Below, one piece after another: positions 5,698 through 5,811 of a DNA stretch of 5,811 nucleotides. Below the pieces are notes generated by a model. That model saw nothing but the letters and a program-made list of their open reading frames with translations. It was not told the origin of the DNA and did not search any database. The DNA is from JAVBNU01 sp964617065 (GTDB taxonomy: Bacteria; Cyanobacteriota; Vampirovibrionia; Gastranaerophilales; Gastranaerophilaceae), in NCBI GenBank assembly GCA_964617065.1, contig CAZTVM010000104.1:1-5811 (forward strand). Reading direction: 5' to 3'. How positions within the stretch are numbered: position 1 is the first letter of the stretch; each line of letters begins with the position of its first letter. The position numbers and the translations under genes were made by a program.

Positions 5698-5811
5698 AAC
5701 TCTGGACAATATTTTTTTTTTATAATATTATTATCCTTGCGTAGTCGGTACGCATATCCATTTTGACAATTAAATACTATGCCCTGGTGGCAAGGACTCC
5801 GCTTTTTTGAT
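5694..5811 (-). CDS. Possible C-terminal end of a minus-strand gene running off the window
   Basis: A minus-strand frame is open from the right edge (first full codon 5810-5808) for 38 codons to TAA 5696-5694. The peptide contains SPCHQGIVFNCQNGYAYRL and ends KKKYCPEF, with three cysteines and a plausible mixed composition. Its stop would overlap the ispG stop tail to tail. I do not recognise a family. Thirty-eight open codons can occur by chance, and the same bases allow RNA pairing, so this is tentative. Confidence 0.35.
   Translation of the reverse strand, partial: SKKRSPCHQGIVFNCQNGYAYRLRKDNNIIKKKYCPEF
5703..5731 (+). promoter_or_regulatory. Promoter-like sequence downstream of ispG
   Basis: TGGACA (5703-5708) and TATTAT (5726-5731), each one mismatch from consensus, are separated by 17 bp. 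A start near 5738 would begin exactly at the pairing-rich segment that follows. If the minus-strand gene here is real, this match is coincidental. Confidence 0.35.
5734..5808 (+). ncRNA. Candidate short structured RNA or leader
   Basis: The segment is richer in G+C than its surroundings and offers several pairings. TCCTTGC (5734-5740) pairs with GCAAGGA (5790-5796) and encloses GCATA/TATGC (5752-5756/5778-5782). An alternative is GCGTAGTC (5739-5746) with GACTCCGC (5795-5802), 7 of 8 pairs, followed directly by T6 (5803-5808). A local hairpin TGCGTA/TACGCA lies at 5738-5754. Some of these are mutually exclusive. It matches no RNA family I recognise, and the window ends before any downstream gene. 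Confidence 0.25.

Noticed and set aside
5712..5721. Run of ten Ts after ispG as a terminator.
   Set aside because: No GC-containing hairpin precedes it; only A/T pairings are possible.
5739..5754. GCGTAGTCGGTACGC looks like a tRNA D-arm (4-bp stem, AGTCGGT loop).
   Set aside because: No anticodon stem, T-arm (GGTTCGA) or acceptor pairing follows, so it is not a tRNA.
5763..5780. Perfect TTGACA followed by TACTAT.
   Set aside because: The spacer is only 6 bp and no -10 lies at 16-18 bp, so it is not a usable promoter.
5779..5811. ATG at 5779 opening MPWWQGLRFFD to the window edge.
   Set aside because: It has no Shine-Dalgarno and only 11 codons visible, so it is unsupported.

Overview
The window is AT-rich (roughly one third G+C) bacterial DNA with short intergenic gaps and genes on both strands. 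Three features suggest an uncultured gut-type Vampirovibrionia/Melainabacteria (Gastranaerophilales-like) genome. These are a type IV pilin-like protein with a KKAFTLVE start and a 'DVNG..LPN..GKDIFGF' block, a basic membrane protein opening with MFKINNISFKNN, and the style of the housekeeping genes. This assignment is inference from motif style and was not checked against a database.

Left part (1-1313) is decaying or damaged. A PHP-domain (TrpH-like) phosphoesterase at 98-664 keeps its C-terminal two thirds but lacks the N-terminal metal-binding motifs. Twenty bases later a pilin-like gene (TTG start at 685, good Shine-Dalgarno) is broken by one missing T near 725-727. With the T restored, the protein is 209 residues, has a perfect prepilin N-terminus and carries a canonical EF-hand loop.

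Middle part (1314-2932): a tandem 10/11-bp repeat and a weak promoter precede two small unrecognised genes. The 55-aa gene (1420-1587) is not an obvious family member and is easy to miss; the second encodes 83 aa (1597-1848). They run convergently into a 356-aa unrecognised membrane protein on the minus strand (1862-2932).

Right part (2933-5811) is housekeeping: a family 4 [4Fe-4S] uracil-DNA glycosylase (+, 3051-3635), a YfcE/MJ0936-type metallophosphoesterase (-, 3818-4573), and ispG of the MEP isoprenoid pathway (+, 4636-5697). The last two are divergent from a short, nearly palindromic double -10 region. Between the glycosylase and the phosphoesterase lies a 150-bp block dense in inverted repeats. 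It ends in a clear Rho-independent terminator that works only on the minus strand, so the block could be a structured 3' UTR, a small RNA or a mobile-element relic. The same block also holds a 47-codon plus-strand ORF.

The final 115 bp hold two competing readings. One is the C-terminus of a minus-strand gene whose stop overlaps that of ispG. The other is a short structured RNA behind a promoter-like sequence. There is no CRISPR array, insertion sequence, rRNA or tRNA. No complete new multi-gene system is evident; the best leads are the inverted-repeat/terminator block, the EF-hand pilin and the small-gene pair.
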